From: Verrucomicrobiia bacterium
Lineage (GTDB): Bacteria; Verrucomicrobiota; Verrucomicrobiia; Verrucomicrobiales; Akkermansiaceae
Direction of reading: 5' to 3'
NCBI GenBank assembly: GCA_947462875.1
Contig: CANHQJ010000009.1
Location: 62,001 to 126,000, forward strand
Length of the DNA stretch: 64,000 bases
Below the pieces are notes generated by a model. The model did no database searches. It was not told where the DNA came from and was given only the letters and a program-made list of their open reading frames with translations. The translations under genes and the position numbers were made by a program. Shown in pieces: positions 7,887-15,448 of this stretch; within the stretch, counting starts at the first letter, position 1; every line of letters starts with the position of its first letter.

Positions 7887-8903
7887 TCACAGCAGACTGG
7901 TCTGCAAAATCTCGCGCGGGGCTTGCGGGATGGCGAGGTGCTCGGGTTGGAGATCCAGTCCATGGAGCGGGCGCACGTTTTTTTCGGCATCTTCCAGGAT
8001 ATCGAGCTCGGGGCGGAAATCGGCGGCGTGGTAGGAACTGCGGACCAAGGGACCGCTGGCGACGTGACGGAAGCCTTTGTCGAGCGCGATTTGTTTGTAT
8101 TCCGCGAATTGATCCGGGTGAATGTAGGCGACGACGGGCAAGTGGCGCGGGGTGGGGCGCAGATACTGGCCCATGGTCAGCACCGTGACATCGGCGGCGA
8201 GCAGGTCATCCATGGCGGTGAGGATTTCCTCGCGGGTCTCTCCGAGGCCGAGCATGATGCCGCTTTTGGTGGCGACCTTGCCATGGACCATGGCCTTGGC
8301 TTTTTTCAGCACGGCGAGGCTGCGGTGATACTTGGCACGCGAGCGGACAAGCGGGGTGAGGCGCTCCACGGTTTCGAGGTTGTGATTGAAAATGTGCGGG
8401 CGGGCATCCATGACCATTTGCAGGGCCCAGTCGCGGTCATTGAAATCGGGCACCAGCACCTCGATGATGATGCCGGGGTTGATGGCGCGCACGGCCTCGA
8501 TGGTTTTTTGGAAATGTTCGGCTCCCCCATCGCGCAGGTCATCGCGAGCGACGGCGGTGATGACGACGTGGCGGAGTTTCATGCGACGGGTGGCCTCGGC
8601 GACGCGCAGTGGTTCGTCTTCCTCCAGGGCATCGGGCTTGGCGGTCTTCACCGCGCAGAATCCGCAGGCGCGGGTGCATTTTTCCCCGGCGATCATGAAT
8701 GTCGCGGTGCCTTGGCCCCAGCATTCCCAACGGTTCGGGCACTGGGCTTCTTCGCAGACGGTGACGAGTTTCAGGTCGGTGATGAGTGACTTGGTGGACC
8801 AGAAAGCCGGATTGTTCGGCAGGCGCACCTTGATCCAATCGGGCTTGCGCTCCTGATGGAGGGTGGGATCCATTTTCATCTGTGGTCCATGGCAATTGCT
8901 CAT
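7887..8903 (-). CDS. lipA: Lipoyl synthase
   Basis: Radical-SAM enzyme that inserts two sulfurs into octanoyl groups on lipoate-dependent enzymes (pyruvate and 2-oxoglutarate dehydrogenases, GcvH). The 338-residue protein has both cluster motifs: the auxiliary 4Fe-4S site CEEAQCPNRWEC (C-x4-C-x5-C) and the radical-SAM site CTRACGFC (CxxxCxxC). It also has ITAVARDDLRDGGA and the terminal RSSYHA, whose Ser ligates the auxiliary cluster. No lipB lies beside it. Starts at 8903 or at the Met codons at 8879 and 8873 are possible. The predicted promoter 8 nt upstream of 8903 favours the longest form. Confidence 0.95.
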   Translation of the reverse strand: MSNCHGPQMKMDPTLHQERKPDWIKVRLPNNPAFWSTKSLITDLKLVTVCEEAQCPNRWECWGQGTATFMIAGEKCTRACGFCAVKTAKPDALEEDEPLRVAEATRRMKLRHVVITAVARDDLRDGGAEHFQKTIEAVRAINPGIIIEVLVPDFNDRDWALQMVMDARPHIFNHNLETVERLTPLVRSRAKYHRSLAVLKKAKAMVHGKVATKSGIMLGLGETREEILTAMDDLLAADVTVLTMGQYLRPTPRHLPVVAYIHPDQFAEYKQIALDKGFRHVASGPLVRSSYHAADFRPELDILEDAEKNVRPLHGLDLQPEHLAIPQAPREILQTSLL

Positions 8904-8911
8904 CGGCGGAA

Positions 8912-8940
8912 AGCCTACGTGCGAACGCTTCGAGCGGCAA
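8912..8940 (-). promoter_or_regulatory. Predicted near-leaderless promoter of lipA
   Basis: Minus strand TTGCCG (8935-8940), 17 nt, TAGGCT (8912-8917). The -10 ends 8 nt before the ATG at 8903. Confidence 0.45.
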
Positions 8941-9025
8941 CCGCAAAGGTGAAAAAAATGCAGGGCACGCCTCGTTGCCGCGCTTTTCGATTTACAAGAC
9001 CGCGGTGATCAGGCTAGCTGTATGC

Positions 9026-9676
9026 ATGACTCTGTGGACGCGTTGGGGATTTCTGATACCGATCTTATGGCTGATGGGCTTTGTGGTGTTTTATTGGGTC
9101 AATCATTTCACCAATGGCTTCGTGCCGGACAAGTGGATCGTCACGGTGGGGCATTTGTTAGGCACGATCTTTGTCTGGATTTTTTCGATCACGCTGGGAA
9201 ACACCACCTTCAAGGAGGTGATGGATGTGAAGACCGAGGAGACCACGATCGTGGAATTGCCGCACAAGTTCCTGTTTTTCTCTGCCAAGATCTGGGGGCT
9301 GATCCTCACACTGGCGGTGGGCTGGTTCCTTTACCAACCGCCGCCGAAGTCGTGGCTGGACAAGGCATTCCTGCAAAAGGAAGCGTTGGAGAAAAAACTG
9401 CTGGAGGCGGGTGAGGAGGCGAAGGAAAAACTGAAGCCGAAAACCGATGCCGCTGCGACACCCGAGAAAAAGCCGGTGGTGGATGCCACTCCGGTGATGC
9501 GCGAGTGGGTCAATGCGGAGGGTAAAAAACTCAAGGCGAAATGCATGGGTGCCTCCACCGTGGAGGGCAAGCGCAAGGTCCGTTTGGTCAAGGAAGATGG
9601 CGTGGATGTGCTCTACGATTTCGAAAAACTCTCGGCGGATGACCAGCGCTACGTCAACGAGCGCTTCCCGCAGTGA
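9026..9676 (+). CDS. Membrane protein with a C-terminal SHD1-like domain
   Basis: 216-residue inner-membrane protein of unknown function. Three hydrophobic segments (about 8-26, 38-58 and 88-106) are followed by an acidic and basic helical stretch (about 115-150). The C-terminal domain of about 60 residues (REWVNAEGKK to DDQRYVNERF) matches the SHD1 (SLA1 homology domain 1) pattern common in Planctomycetes and Verrucomicrobia, with VRLVKEDGVDVLYDFEKLSADDQ as its core. Such domains are presumed to bind proteins. ATG at 9026 begins just before the first membrane helix; upstream codons in frame lack family-like content. Gene order gives no further hint: lipA is divergent, and the phosphorylase follows after 23 nt. 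Confidence 0.75.
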   Translation: MTLWTRWGFLIPILWLMGFVVFYWVNHFTNGFVPDKWIVTVGHLLGTIFVWIFSITLGNTTFKEVMDVKTEETTIVELPHKFLFFSAKIWGLILTLAVGWFLYQPPPKSWLDKAFLQKEALEKKLLEAGEEAKEKLKPKTDAAATPEKKPVVDATPVMREWVNAEGKKLKAKCMGASTVEGKRKVRLVKEDGVDVLYDFEKLSADDQRYVNERFPQ

Positions 9677-9699
9677 GTCGTATCTAACGAAAAAAGAGC

Positions 9700-10932
9700 A
9701 TGCACATCCCGACACTGATTGCCCACAAACGCGATGGCGGGGTGTTGGCGGAAAAGGAGATTCGCTGGTTGATCGAGGGTTTTGTGGCGGGTGATGTCAC
9801 CGAGGCGCAGATGTCCGCTCTGGCGATGGCGGTTTTTTTCCGTGGCATGACGGCGGCGGAGACGGCGGCGCTCACCTACGCGATGCTGGAAAGTGGCGAA
9901 CGCTTCCGTTTTTCGGGGGAGCACCCGCCGGTGGTGGACAAGCATTCGACCGGCGGCATCGGCGATAAAGTTTCGCTCATCCTCGCGCCGCTGGTGGCGT
10001 GCTGTGATTGCTGGATTCCGATGGTATCGGGACGGGGGCTGGGCATCACGGGGGGAACTCTGGATAAGCTGGAGTCGATTCCCGGATTCCGCGTCGGCCT
10101 GAGCATCGAGGAAGCGCAACAGCAACTGAAGCAAATCGGCGTGGCGATGATGGGGCAGACGGAGCAATTTTGCCCGGCGGACAAAAAACTCTACGCCCTG
10201 CGCGATGTGACGGGCACGGTGCCCTCGATCCCACTGATCACAGCCTCCATCATGTCCAAAAAACTGGCCGAGTCCCTGGACCGGCTGGTGCTGGATGTGA
10301 AATACGGCAGCGGGGCCTTCATGAAAACGCGGGCGCTGGCGGAGGAGCTGGCGGCGGCGATGAAAGCGGTGGGGGATGAAATGGGCGTGCAAGTGATCAC
10401 GCAGCTCAATCCGATGGAAGAGCCGCTGGGCTGTGCGGTGGGCAATGCGCTGGAGGTCGTGGAATCCCTCGCAACCATGCGCGGCGAGGGCCCGCCTGAT
10501 CTCGTGGCGCTGGTGCTGGCGCAGACCGAAGCCATCACGGGCGTGCCGCGGGAGAAATTGGCGGGCATGCTGCAATCGGGAGAGGTGTTAGAAAAATTCA
10601 ATCAGATCGTCAAAGTCCAAGGTGGCGATGTTTCCGCGCTGCATGCGCTCGCCAAGATCCAAGCCGCTCCCGTGGTGCGCGATGTGCTCGCACCAACCAG
10701 TGGCGCGGTGCTGCGCTTCGATGCCGGCCAGATCGGCCAAGCCGCGCTGGAGCTGGGCGCGGGCCGGGGCAAGGCGAGCGATCGCATCGATCCGCGTGTC
10801 GGTTTCGATGCTCTGATAAAAGTCGGCCAACACCTGGCGAAGGGTGATCGCATCGCGCGGGTGCATGCCGCGGATGAAGCCTCCGCCGCGCGTGCTGCCA
10901 CTGCCTTGCAAGCGGCGTTGAGCGTGGGGTGA
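9700..10932 (+). CDS. deoA: Thymidine/pyrimidine-nucleoside phosphorylase
   Basis: Nucleoside salvage enzyme that splits thymidine, and possibly uridine, with phosphate into base and (deoxy)ribose 1-phosphate. The 410-residue chain is a little shorter than E. coli DeoA (440). Visible parts are the N-terminal helical domain (LIAHKRDGG, VAGDVTEAQMSALAMAVFFRGM) and the phosphate loop KHSTGGIGDKVS. The family signature SGRGLGITGGTLDKLE follows, then TVPSIPLITASIMSKK with the substrate Ser and Lys, and a C-terminal barrel-sandwich region. Whether it is strictly thymidine-specific or a Pdp-type enzyme with wider range cannot be decided here. It lies 23 nt after the SHD1 gene and may share its transcript. 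Confidence 0.92.
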   Translation: MHIPTLIAHKRDGGVLAEKEIRWLIEGFVAGDVTEAQMSALAMAVFFRGMTAAETAALTYAMLESGERFRFSGEHPPVVDKHSTGGIGDKVSLILAPLVACCDCWIPMVSGRGLGITGGTLDKLESIPGFRVGLSIEEAQQQLKQIGVAMMGQTEQFCPADKKLYALRDVTGTVPSIPLITASIMSKKLAESLDRLVLDVKYGSGAFMKTRALAEELAAAMKAVGDEMGVQVITQLNPMEEPLGCAVGNALEVVESLATMRGEGPPDLVALVLAQTEAITGVPREKLAGMLQSGEVLEKFNQIVKVQGGDVSALHALAKIQAAPVVRDVLAPTSGAVLRFDAGQIGQAALELGAGRGKASDRIDPRVGFDALIKVGQHLAKGDRIARVHAADEASAARAATALQAALSVG

Positions 10933-10977
10933 CTCTGCATGGGCGGATTACGTCCCAGTGGGACATCAGAAGGCAGT

Positions 10978-11128
10978 CGGTGGTGAAACCACCGGATTCC
11001 GGTGACCCATCCTCTTATCCGCCCCAGCGGGGAGGGAGGCGCCTCGTGAGAGAGTCGGTCGTTTCTCGCGCACCTCCGGCGCGCCTCTACTGCTTTATGG
11101 TATCTGTTCCGGTGGTTTTCACCACCGG
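10978..11128. repeat. Intergenic element bounded by two related hairpins
   Basis: The 281-nt gap between two genes holds a structured element. The left hairpin is CGGTGGT-GAA-ACCACCG (10978-10994). The right hairpin is CCGGTGGT-TTTC-ACCACCGG (11109-11128). The two share the GGTGGT/ACCACC core and enclose about 114 nt of GC-rich sequence with smaller palindromes. The layout is like a REP-type or other mobile intergenic repeat, but no second copy is in the window. Confidence 0.5.
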
Positions 11129-11177
11129 CTACCTTCGTTTGCCCCGCGGGGGCGATTCGATGCCCCGCAATGCACGC

Positions 11178-11206
11178 TTGCCAACTGCCGCGATGATTCC
11201 TACATT
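11178..11206 (+). promoter_or_regulatory. Predicted near-leaderless promoter
   Basis: TTGCCA (11178-11183), 17 nt, TACATT (11201-11206). It ends 7 nt before the ATG at 11214 and supports that start over the ATG at 11193. Confidence 0.45.
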
Positions 11207-11213
11207 CTCCCGC

Positions 11214-12293
11214 ATGCGCTTCCTTGTCTCGCTCGTGTGTCTCATCGTTTTTTCCCACCTGCCCTTGCAGGCGAATACCCCTGCGGTGGTCAGCGGGCTG
11301 CGCGAGGAGTATAAGGCGAAAATGGAAGTGTGGACGCTATCCATGCAGACGGCGACCACGGCGGAGGCGCAGCAGAAAATCTGGTCACAACGCCCCGATG
11401 CCGTGGTCTATGCCACCAAGTTGTGGGCGGCGCTGAAGCCACAATTGGCGCAGGACTGGACCATCGAGCCCTGTGCCTGGTTGCTCAAATTGATCAATAC
11501 GTTTCCCGCAGACGGGATCACTCCGGAAACGTTGGAGATGCGGAAGGAAATCATACTGCAAATCCTGGGTGCCGTGGAAAAACAGCACCTGCGCAGCGCG
11601 AAGCTGGCGCCGATGTGCCTGGGTCTCGTGGCGGTGCGCGATTCCTTGGCGCTGAAACTTCTCGAACGCATTGAAAAGGAAAATCCCGACCGCAGCGTGC
11701 AGGGAGTGGCGGCCCTGGCGATCGCGACATTGCTCCAGGACCTGAGCGAGGACCCGGAAAACATGAAGCGCCGCCTCACGCTGATCCGCAAGGCCATCAT
11801 CGAGAGCGCCCATGTGGAAATCGATGGCATCAGCGTGGCGAAGATCGCCGATGACCAATTGTATGTCATTCGCTATCTGACGAAGAATCGCGTCGCCCCC
11901 GATCTCTCGGGAGTCGATGAAACGGGAGCCACGGGCAAGCTTTCCGAGTACGCGGGCAAAGTCGTGGTGCTGTTGTTCTGGAACTCCGCCATTCCCGACT
12001 ACGAGCGGGTCTTGGAAATCCAGAACAAACTCGTCAAAAAAATGGAGGGCAAGCCCTTTGTGCTCATCGGCGTCACCAATGACAGTCTGCCCTCCCTGCG
12101 GGTGATGAAGGCCGAGGGCGTCATCACGTGGCGCAATTTTCTCGACCCCAAGGGAGAGCTCGCCCGTCAGTATCGCGTGCAAGGGCTGCCGTTTTGTTAT
12201 GTGCTCGATCACGAGCGGAAGATCCAATACGTCGGCAACCCGGGATCCTTCGTGGAGCTGACAGCCGACGCGTTGCTGCTCGACGTCAAGTGA
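11214..12293 (+). CDS. Exported protein with a thioredoxin-fold (TlpA/Redoxin-like) domain lacking CxxC
   Basis: 359-residue periplasmic protein. A signal peptide (MRFLVSLVCLIVFSHLPLQA) is followed by about 200 residues of helical, TPR-like sequence of unknown role. The C-terminal TlpA/AhpC-TSA-like domain runs from about 225 to 359 (APDLSGVDETGATGKLSEYAGKV, VVLLFWNSAIP, VLIGVTNDS, YRVQGLPFCYVLDH). Where thioredoxins carry WCxxC the sequence is WNSAIPDYE, so the redox cysteines are absent. A disulfide role is therefore unlikely; scaffold or ligand binding is an inference. The cis-proline context GLPFCYVLD is kept. The promoter and signal peptide both favour ATG 11214. Confidence 0.75.
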   Translation: MRFLVSLVCLIVFSHLPLQANTPAVVSGLREEYKAKMEVWTLSMQTATTAEAQQKIWSQRPDAVVYATKLWAALKPQLAQDWTIEPCAWLLKLINTFPADGITPETLEMRKEIILQILGAVEKQHLRSAKLAPMCLGLVAVRDSLALKLLERIEKENPDRSVQGVAALAIATLLQDLSEDPENMKRRLTLIRKAIIESAHVEIDGISVAKIADDQLYVIRYLTKNRVAPDLSGVDETGATGKLSEYAGKVVVLLFWNSAIPDYERVLEIQNKLVKKMEGKPFVLIGVTNDSLPSLRVMKAEGVITWRNFLDPKGELARQYRVQGLPFCYVLDHERKIQYVGNPGSFVELTADALLLDVK

Positions 12294-12329
12294 GTGGAAA
12301 AATCCCCGCATTTTCTCATGCGCTAGCTC

Positions 12330-12357
12330 TTGCGGAGACAATGATTTCCGCTATGCT
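12330..12357 (+). promoter_or_regulatory. Predicted promoter of the zinc peptidase gene
   Basis: TTGCGG (12330-12335), 16 nt, TATGCT (12352-12357). The ATG is at 12373. Confidence 0.4.
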
Positions 12358-12372
12358 TCCGCCAACAAAACT

Positions 12373-13113
12373 ATGGATCCATCAATGTTACTGCAAACAA
12401 GTGTGGGGCCGCAGAGCGGCTTCATGGGAATCGGCATGGGCTACTGGGTCATCATGGGTGGCACGATGCTGCTGAGTTTTCTGATCAGCTCCACGTTGAA
12501 GCGGAGATTCAACGAATACTCGCAAATCCCGCTCCGCGTCACAGGCGCGGAGGTGGCGGAGATGATGCTGCGCAGTCACGGCATCCGCGACGTGAAGGTG
12601 ATCCAGGTCAACGGCCACCTCACCGACCACTACGATCCCACGCAAAAAACCGTCAACCTGAGCGAGTCCGTTTATCACATGAACAGCGTGGCGGCGGCGG
12701 CGGTGGCGGCACACGAGTGCGGACACGCCGTGCAACACCAGCAAGCCTACGCATGGCTCGGCTTCCGTTCGCGCATGGTGCCAATCGTCAATCTGGCGAG
12801 CCAGTTGATGAACCTGGTGATGATTCTGGGTGTGGTGGGGATGTTCGCGCTGGGCAATGGCATGCTGATCTGGGTGATCGTGGCCTGCTTGGGCGTGACG
12901 ACGGCGTTTTCCCTGGTGACCTTGCCGGTGGAGTTCGATGCGAGCCGCCGCGCCATGGTGTGGCTGGAAAGCAGCGGCCTGGCCAACAGCATGGAGCATG
13001 ATCGCGCGAAGAATGCCCTGTTCTGGGCGGCGATGACCTATGTGGCGGCCGCGGTCGGTTCCGCTGCCATGCTGATGTATTACCTCATGCAGGCGCTGGG
13101 ACGTCGCGATTGA
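12373..13113 (+). CDS. Membrane zinc metallopeptidase, YugP family
   Basis: 246-residue integral membrane protein of the neutral zinc metallopeptidase family (Zn_peptidase_2, B. subtilis YugP). An N-terminal membrane helix (about 21-41) precedes a conserved soluble part (PLRVTGAEVAEMMLRSHGI, LTDHYDPTQKTVNLSESVY). The catalytic HEXXH motif is HECGHAVQH (about 116-124). Two or three further helices follow, with the conserved LPVEFDASRRA segment providing the likely third zinc ligand (Glu), and a last helix near the C-terminus. The physiological substrate is unknown for the family. The length is normal and the gene stands alone between unrelated neighbours. Confidence 0.88.
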   Translation: MDPSMLLQTSVGPQSGFMGIGMGYWVIMGGTMLLSFLISSTLKRRFNEYSQIPLRVTGAEVAEMMLRSHGIRDVKVIQVNGHLTDHYDPTQKTVNLSESVYHMNSVAAAAVAAHECGHAVQHQQAYAWLGFRSRMVPIVNLASQLMNLVMILGVVGMFALGNGMLIWVIVACLGVTTAFSLVTLPVEFDASRRAMVWLESSGLANSMEHDRAKNALFWAAMTYVAAAVGSAAMLMYYLMQALGRRD

Positions 13114-13152
13114 TCAGGCATTTCCCGTTCCTGCTAGAAAGCACGATTTTGC

Positions 13153-13181
13153 TTGGCAGTGCGGGATGCGGATGCTACACC
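13153..13181 (+). promoter_or_regulatory. Predicted promoter of the gamma-synthase-like gene
   Basis: TTGGCA (13153-13158), 17 nt, TACACC (13176-13181). It ends 10 nt before the ATG at 13192. Confidence 0.35.
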
Positions 13182-13191
13182 ATTTCCGGCA

Positions 13192-14661
13192 ATGCGTAAC
13201 CTACAAGAGAATCCAGCGTGGAGCGAAGAAGACTTGGGCATTGCCATCCCGGATTCGCTGCATGCCGTCTCGGTTTGTTTGCCGAACTGGAAGGCGGTGG
13301 TCGATTACGAAGAGGGCCGCGACCGCGTGGTGCGCAAGATGCGCGCGGGCTATCCGCGGTTTTTCCGGCATCCGGCGGTCGAACGGTTGTTTGAGGTGGC
13401 GAAAAAAGAACTGGCCAGCGAAGGTCACTCCGTGGTGCTGTTTCCCTCGCGGGTCTCGGCGCAGCGGGCGCAACGCTTTGTGGAACGGCGCGCCGAGGTC
13501 GCCGCGCGCATCGCGAGCTTTCATGGCTTGCAGGCTCTCATTGTGCCGGAAAAAGCCAGCGCCGTGGCAGTGGACTACTGGCGTTTTTCGGGCGAGGTCG
13601 TGAGCAGTCGTCAGGCGATTGACATTCTCGATGGCAACTCCGTGCCCTCGGGGCGTTCGAAAATTTTGCGCGCCAAGATCGGCAAGATTGTCGGCGTGGG
13701 GAAGGATCAGATATTTGTCTTTGCCAGCGGCATGGCGGCCTGCACTTCGGTGCTGCGCAGTTTGCCCGGCCTGCGCATGGGCAAAAAGACGCTACAGATC
13801 GAGTTTCCTTACGTGGATTGCCTGAAGGTGCAGGAAATGTTTGGCAACGGCGTGGTGTTTCTCAATCAGGGAGCCGGGGAGTCGCTGGACGAGGCGCTGC
13901 ACCGCGTGCGACAAGGCGAGTTCGCCGGAGTGTTCCTGGAAGTGCCGAGCAATCCGCTGTTGCGCACGGTGAATTTGCCGCTGATCTCCGAGGCCTGTCG
14001 TCTGAGCGGCACGCCTTTGATCGTGGATGACTCCACCGCCTGTCCCGGCAATGTGGAAGTGCTGCGCTATGCCGATGTCGTCACCACCAGTCTCACGAAA
14101 TGGATTTCCGGAGCAGGGGACGTGATGGCCGGCATGGCCTGCGTGCGCGAGGACAGTCCGTTCAGCGCGGATTTTTCCGTATCGCTGGCTGGAGAGGTTT
14201 CGGAGTGCGCTCCGCTGTATGCGGGAGACAGTCTCGCGTTATTGTCGAATCTCCGCCACAGCGAACCATTGTGGAGCAGTGCGAACGAAAGCGCGCAGGC
14301 GTTGGTCGGCTTGCTGCAATCACATCCCGCCGTGGACAAGGTCTGGCACCCGTCCGTGACCTGCCGCGCGGAATACGATGCCGTGCGCAAGCCGCAAGGC
14401 GGCTACGGCGGACTGCTTTCCTTCACGCTTAAGGCGGCGAAAAAGACGGCGAAATTTTACGATAGTCTGCAAGTCAGCAAGGGCCCGTCATTTGGTACGC
14501 CTTTCACGTTGATTTGCCCCTACACGCTGCTGGCACACTACCGTGAACTGCCCTGGGCGGAGGGTTGTGGAGTGCCGAGCCATCTGCTGCGCGTGAGCGT
14601 GGGAGCCGAGGGATCACAGCATATCTGTGATACTTTCCAGGCGGCACTGGACGCGATTTGA
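13192..14661 (+). CDS. PLP-dependent Cys/Met metabolism enzyme, cystathionine gamma-synthase-like
   Basis: Cytosolic PLP enzyme of the Cys/Met_Meta_PP family, probably making cystathionine (transsulfuration toward methionine) or a related C-S bond. The 489-residue product is about 90-100 residues longer than bacterial MetB. The N-terminal extension (about 1-130) has its own content (DSLHAVSVCLPNWKAVVDYEEG), like the long form known from fungal cystathionine gamma-synthases. The core includes FASGMAACTSVLR, FLEVPSNPLLRTVN, LIVDDSTACPG and VTTSLTKWISG, whose Lys binds PLP. ATG at 13192 fits the promoter. The exact reaction cannot be settled by sequence reading, and no other methionine genes are adjacent. 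Confidence 0.82.
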   Translation: MRNLQENPAWSEEDLGIAIPDSLHAVSVCLPNWKAVVDYEEGRDRVVRKMRAGYPRFFRHPAVERLFEVAKKELASEGHSVVLFPSRVSAQRAQRFVERRAEVAARIASFHGLQALIVPEKASAVAVDYWRFSGEVVSSRQAIDILDGNSVPSGRSKILRAKIGKIVGVGKDQIFVFASGMAACTSVLRSLPGLRMGKKTLQIEFPYVDCLKVQEMFGNGVVFLNQGAGESLDEALHRVRQGEFAGVFLEVPSNPLLRTVNLPLISEACRLSGTPLIVDDSTACPGNVEVLRYADVVTTSLTKWISGAGDVMAGMACVREDSPFSADFSVSLAGEVSECAPLYAGDSLALLSNLRHSEPLWSSANESAQALVGLLQSHPAVDKVWHPSVTCRAEYDAVRKPQGGYGGLLSFTLKAAKKTAKFYDSLQVSKGPSFGTPFTLICPYTLLAHYRELPWAEGCGVPSHLLRVSVGAEGSQHICDTFQAALDAI

Positions 14662-14752
14662 GCGAAATTCGCCCTTGCGCAAAATCACAATTATTTTGCG
14701 CGATGTCACATGGATAGTGAGAGCATTGCGGTTATGCTTATCGCAGAACCCT

Positions 14753-14995
14753 ATGAACTCAGATCAATCGCAACGCCAGTTCACCAAGCTTTCACTCCGC
14801 GTGAATGAAACCAATGAAAACCACCATCTTTGGAACAATCGCGGTGTGTGGTGGTGCCACTTGACCATCCATCAGTCCGATGGAACCGCCAAGCGCATGC
14901 GTTTTTCGCTCAAGACACGCGAACTGGAAAAAGCCCGCATCCGTCGTGATCGGATCTTCCAGCAGTTAAGTGAAATGCAACATTGCGCAGCATGA
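14753..14995 (+). CDS. Small protein resembling a phage-integrase arm-binding domain (paralogue 1)
   Basis: 80-residue basic protein without a signal or membrane segment. Its core (ENHHLWNNRGVWWCHLTIH, RMRFSLKTRELEKARIRRD) is nearly repeated in the next gene, and the pair is clearly paralogous. The pattern 'short W-containing strand, G(T/V)WW, strand, R-R-F-SL-T, ELEKARxRRD helix' resembles the N-terminal arm-type DNA-binding region of tyrosine recombinases, but no catalytic domain follows. This is an inference from pattern only. ATG at 14753 is chosen because sequence similarity to the paralogue begins shortly after it; the longer frame upstream is not conserved. Confidence 0.6.
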   Translation: MNSDQSQRQFTKLSLRVNETNENHHLWNNRGVWWCHLTIHQSDGTAKRMRFSLKTRELEKARIRRDRIFQQLSEMQHCAA

Positions 14996-15043
14996 TTCTT
15001 TTGTACTAAAAAGTAGATCTGTACTTTTTTTTGTATTTTTTGG

Positions 15044-15072
15044 TTGCGGTTGTCATACAGAAGTGGTAGAAA
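15044..15072 (+). promoter_or_regulatory. Predicted near-leaderless promoter of the second small paralogue
   Basis: TTGCGG (15044-15049), 17 nt, TAGAAA (15067-15072), 8 nt before the ATG at 15081. The second gene therefore seems to have its own promoter. Confidence 0.45.
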
Positions 15073-15080
15073 ACTGCGGC

Positions 15081-15305
15081 ATGAAAAAAACCTCAAAAGT
15101 CGTCATGAAAATCAACGATGGAAATGAAAACCATCATTTGTGGAACAACCGCGGCATCTGGTGGTGCCATGTGACGATTCACAAATCGGACGCGACTTCG
15201 GAAAGAATGCGGTTTTCTTTGAAAACAAAAGATGTGGAAAAAGCCCGCGAGCGCCGCGACCGGATTTTCAAGAAAATCGCCGAGGTATACGACATCGCGG
15301 CGTAA
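15081..15305 (+). CDS. Small protein resembling a phage-integrase arm-binding domain (paralogue 2)
   Basis: 74-residue basic protein, 85 nt after its paralogue. About 50 residues align without gaps: NENHHLWNNRGIWWCHVTIH versus the GVWWCHLTIH form upstream, and RMRFSLKTKDVEKARERRDRIF versus RMRFSLKTRELEKARIRRDRIF. The termini differ. A small two- or three-strand sheet plus one charged helix is expected. DNA binding is an inference, and no recombinase or phage gene is nearby, so this could be a retained regulator or a domesticated domain. The ATG at 15081 is set by a good promoter 8 nt upstream and the start of similarity. Confidence 0.65.
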   Translation: MKKTSKVVMKINDGNENHHLWNNRGIWWCHVTIHKSDATSERMRFSLKTKDVEKARERRDRIFKKIAEVYDIAA

Positions 15306-15357
15306 GAAGCTGCAGCTTCCCTTACTGTACTGCAAACACTTGTTTGAGTTTATGGGC

Positions 15358-15386
15358 TTGCCACACCGAGCTCATATCGTTACGTT
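15358..15386 (+). promoter_or_regulatory. Predicted promoter of pgpH-ybeY
   Basis: TTGCCA (15358-15363), 17 nt, TACGTT (15381-15386). The GTG start is at 15449, leaving a leader of about 55 nt. Confidence 0.35.
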
Positions 15387-15448
15387 CTCGCTCCCGCGCC
15401 TGTTTCCGGTAGGTCACAGGCGCTTTACGAACTCTAGTCAATACAGCT

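Noticed and set aside
7923-8789. 288-codon frame opposite lipA
   Set aside because: Antisense shadow of lipA, no recognisable domain.
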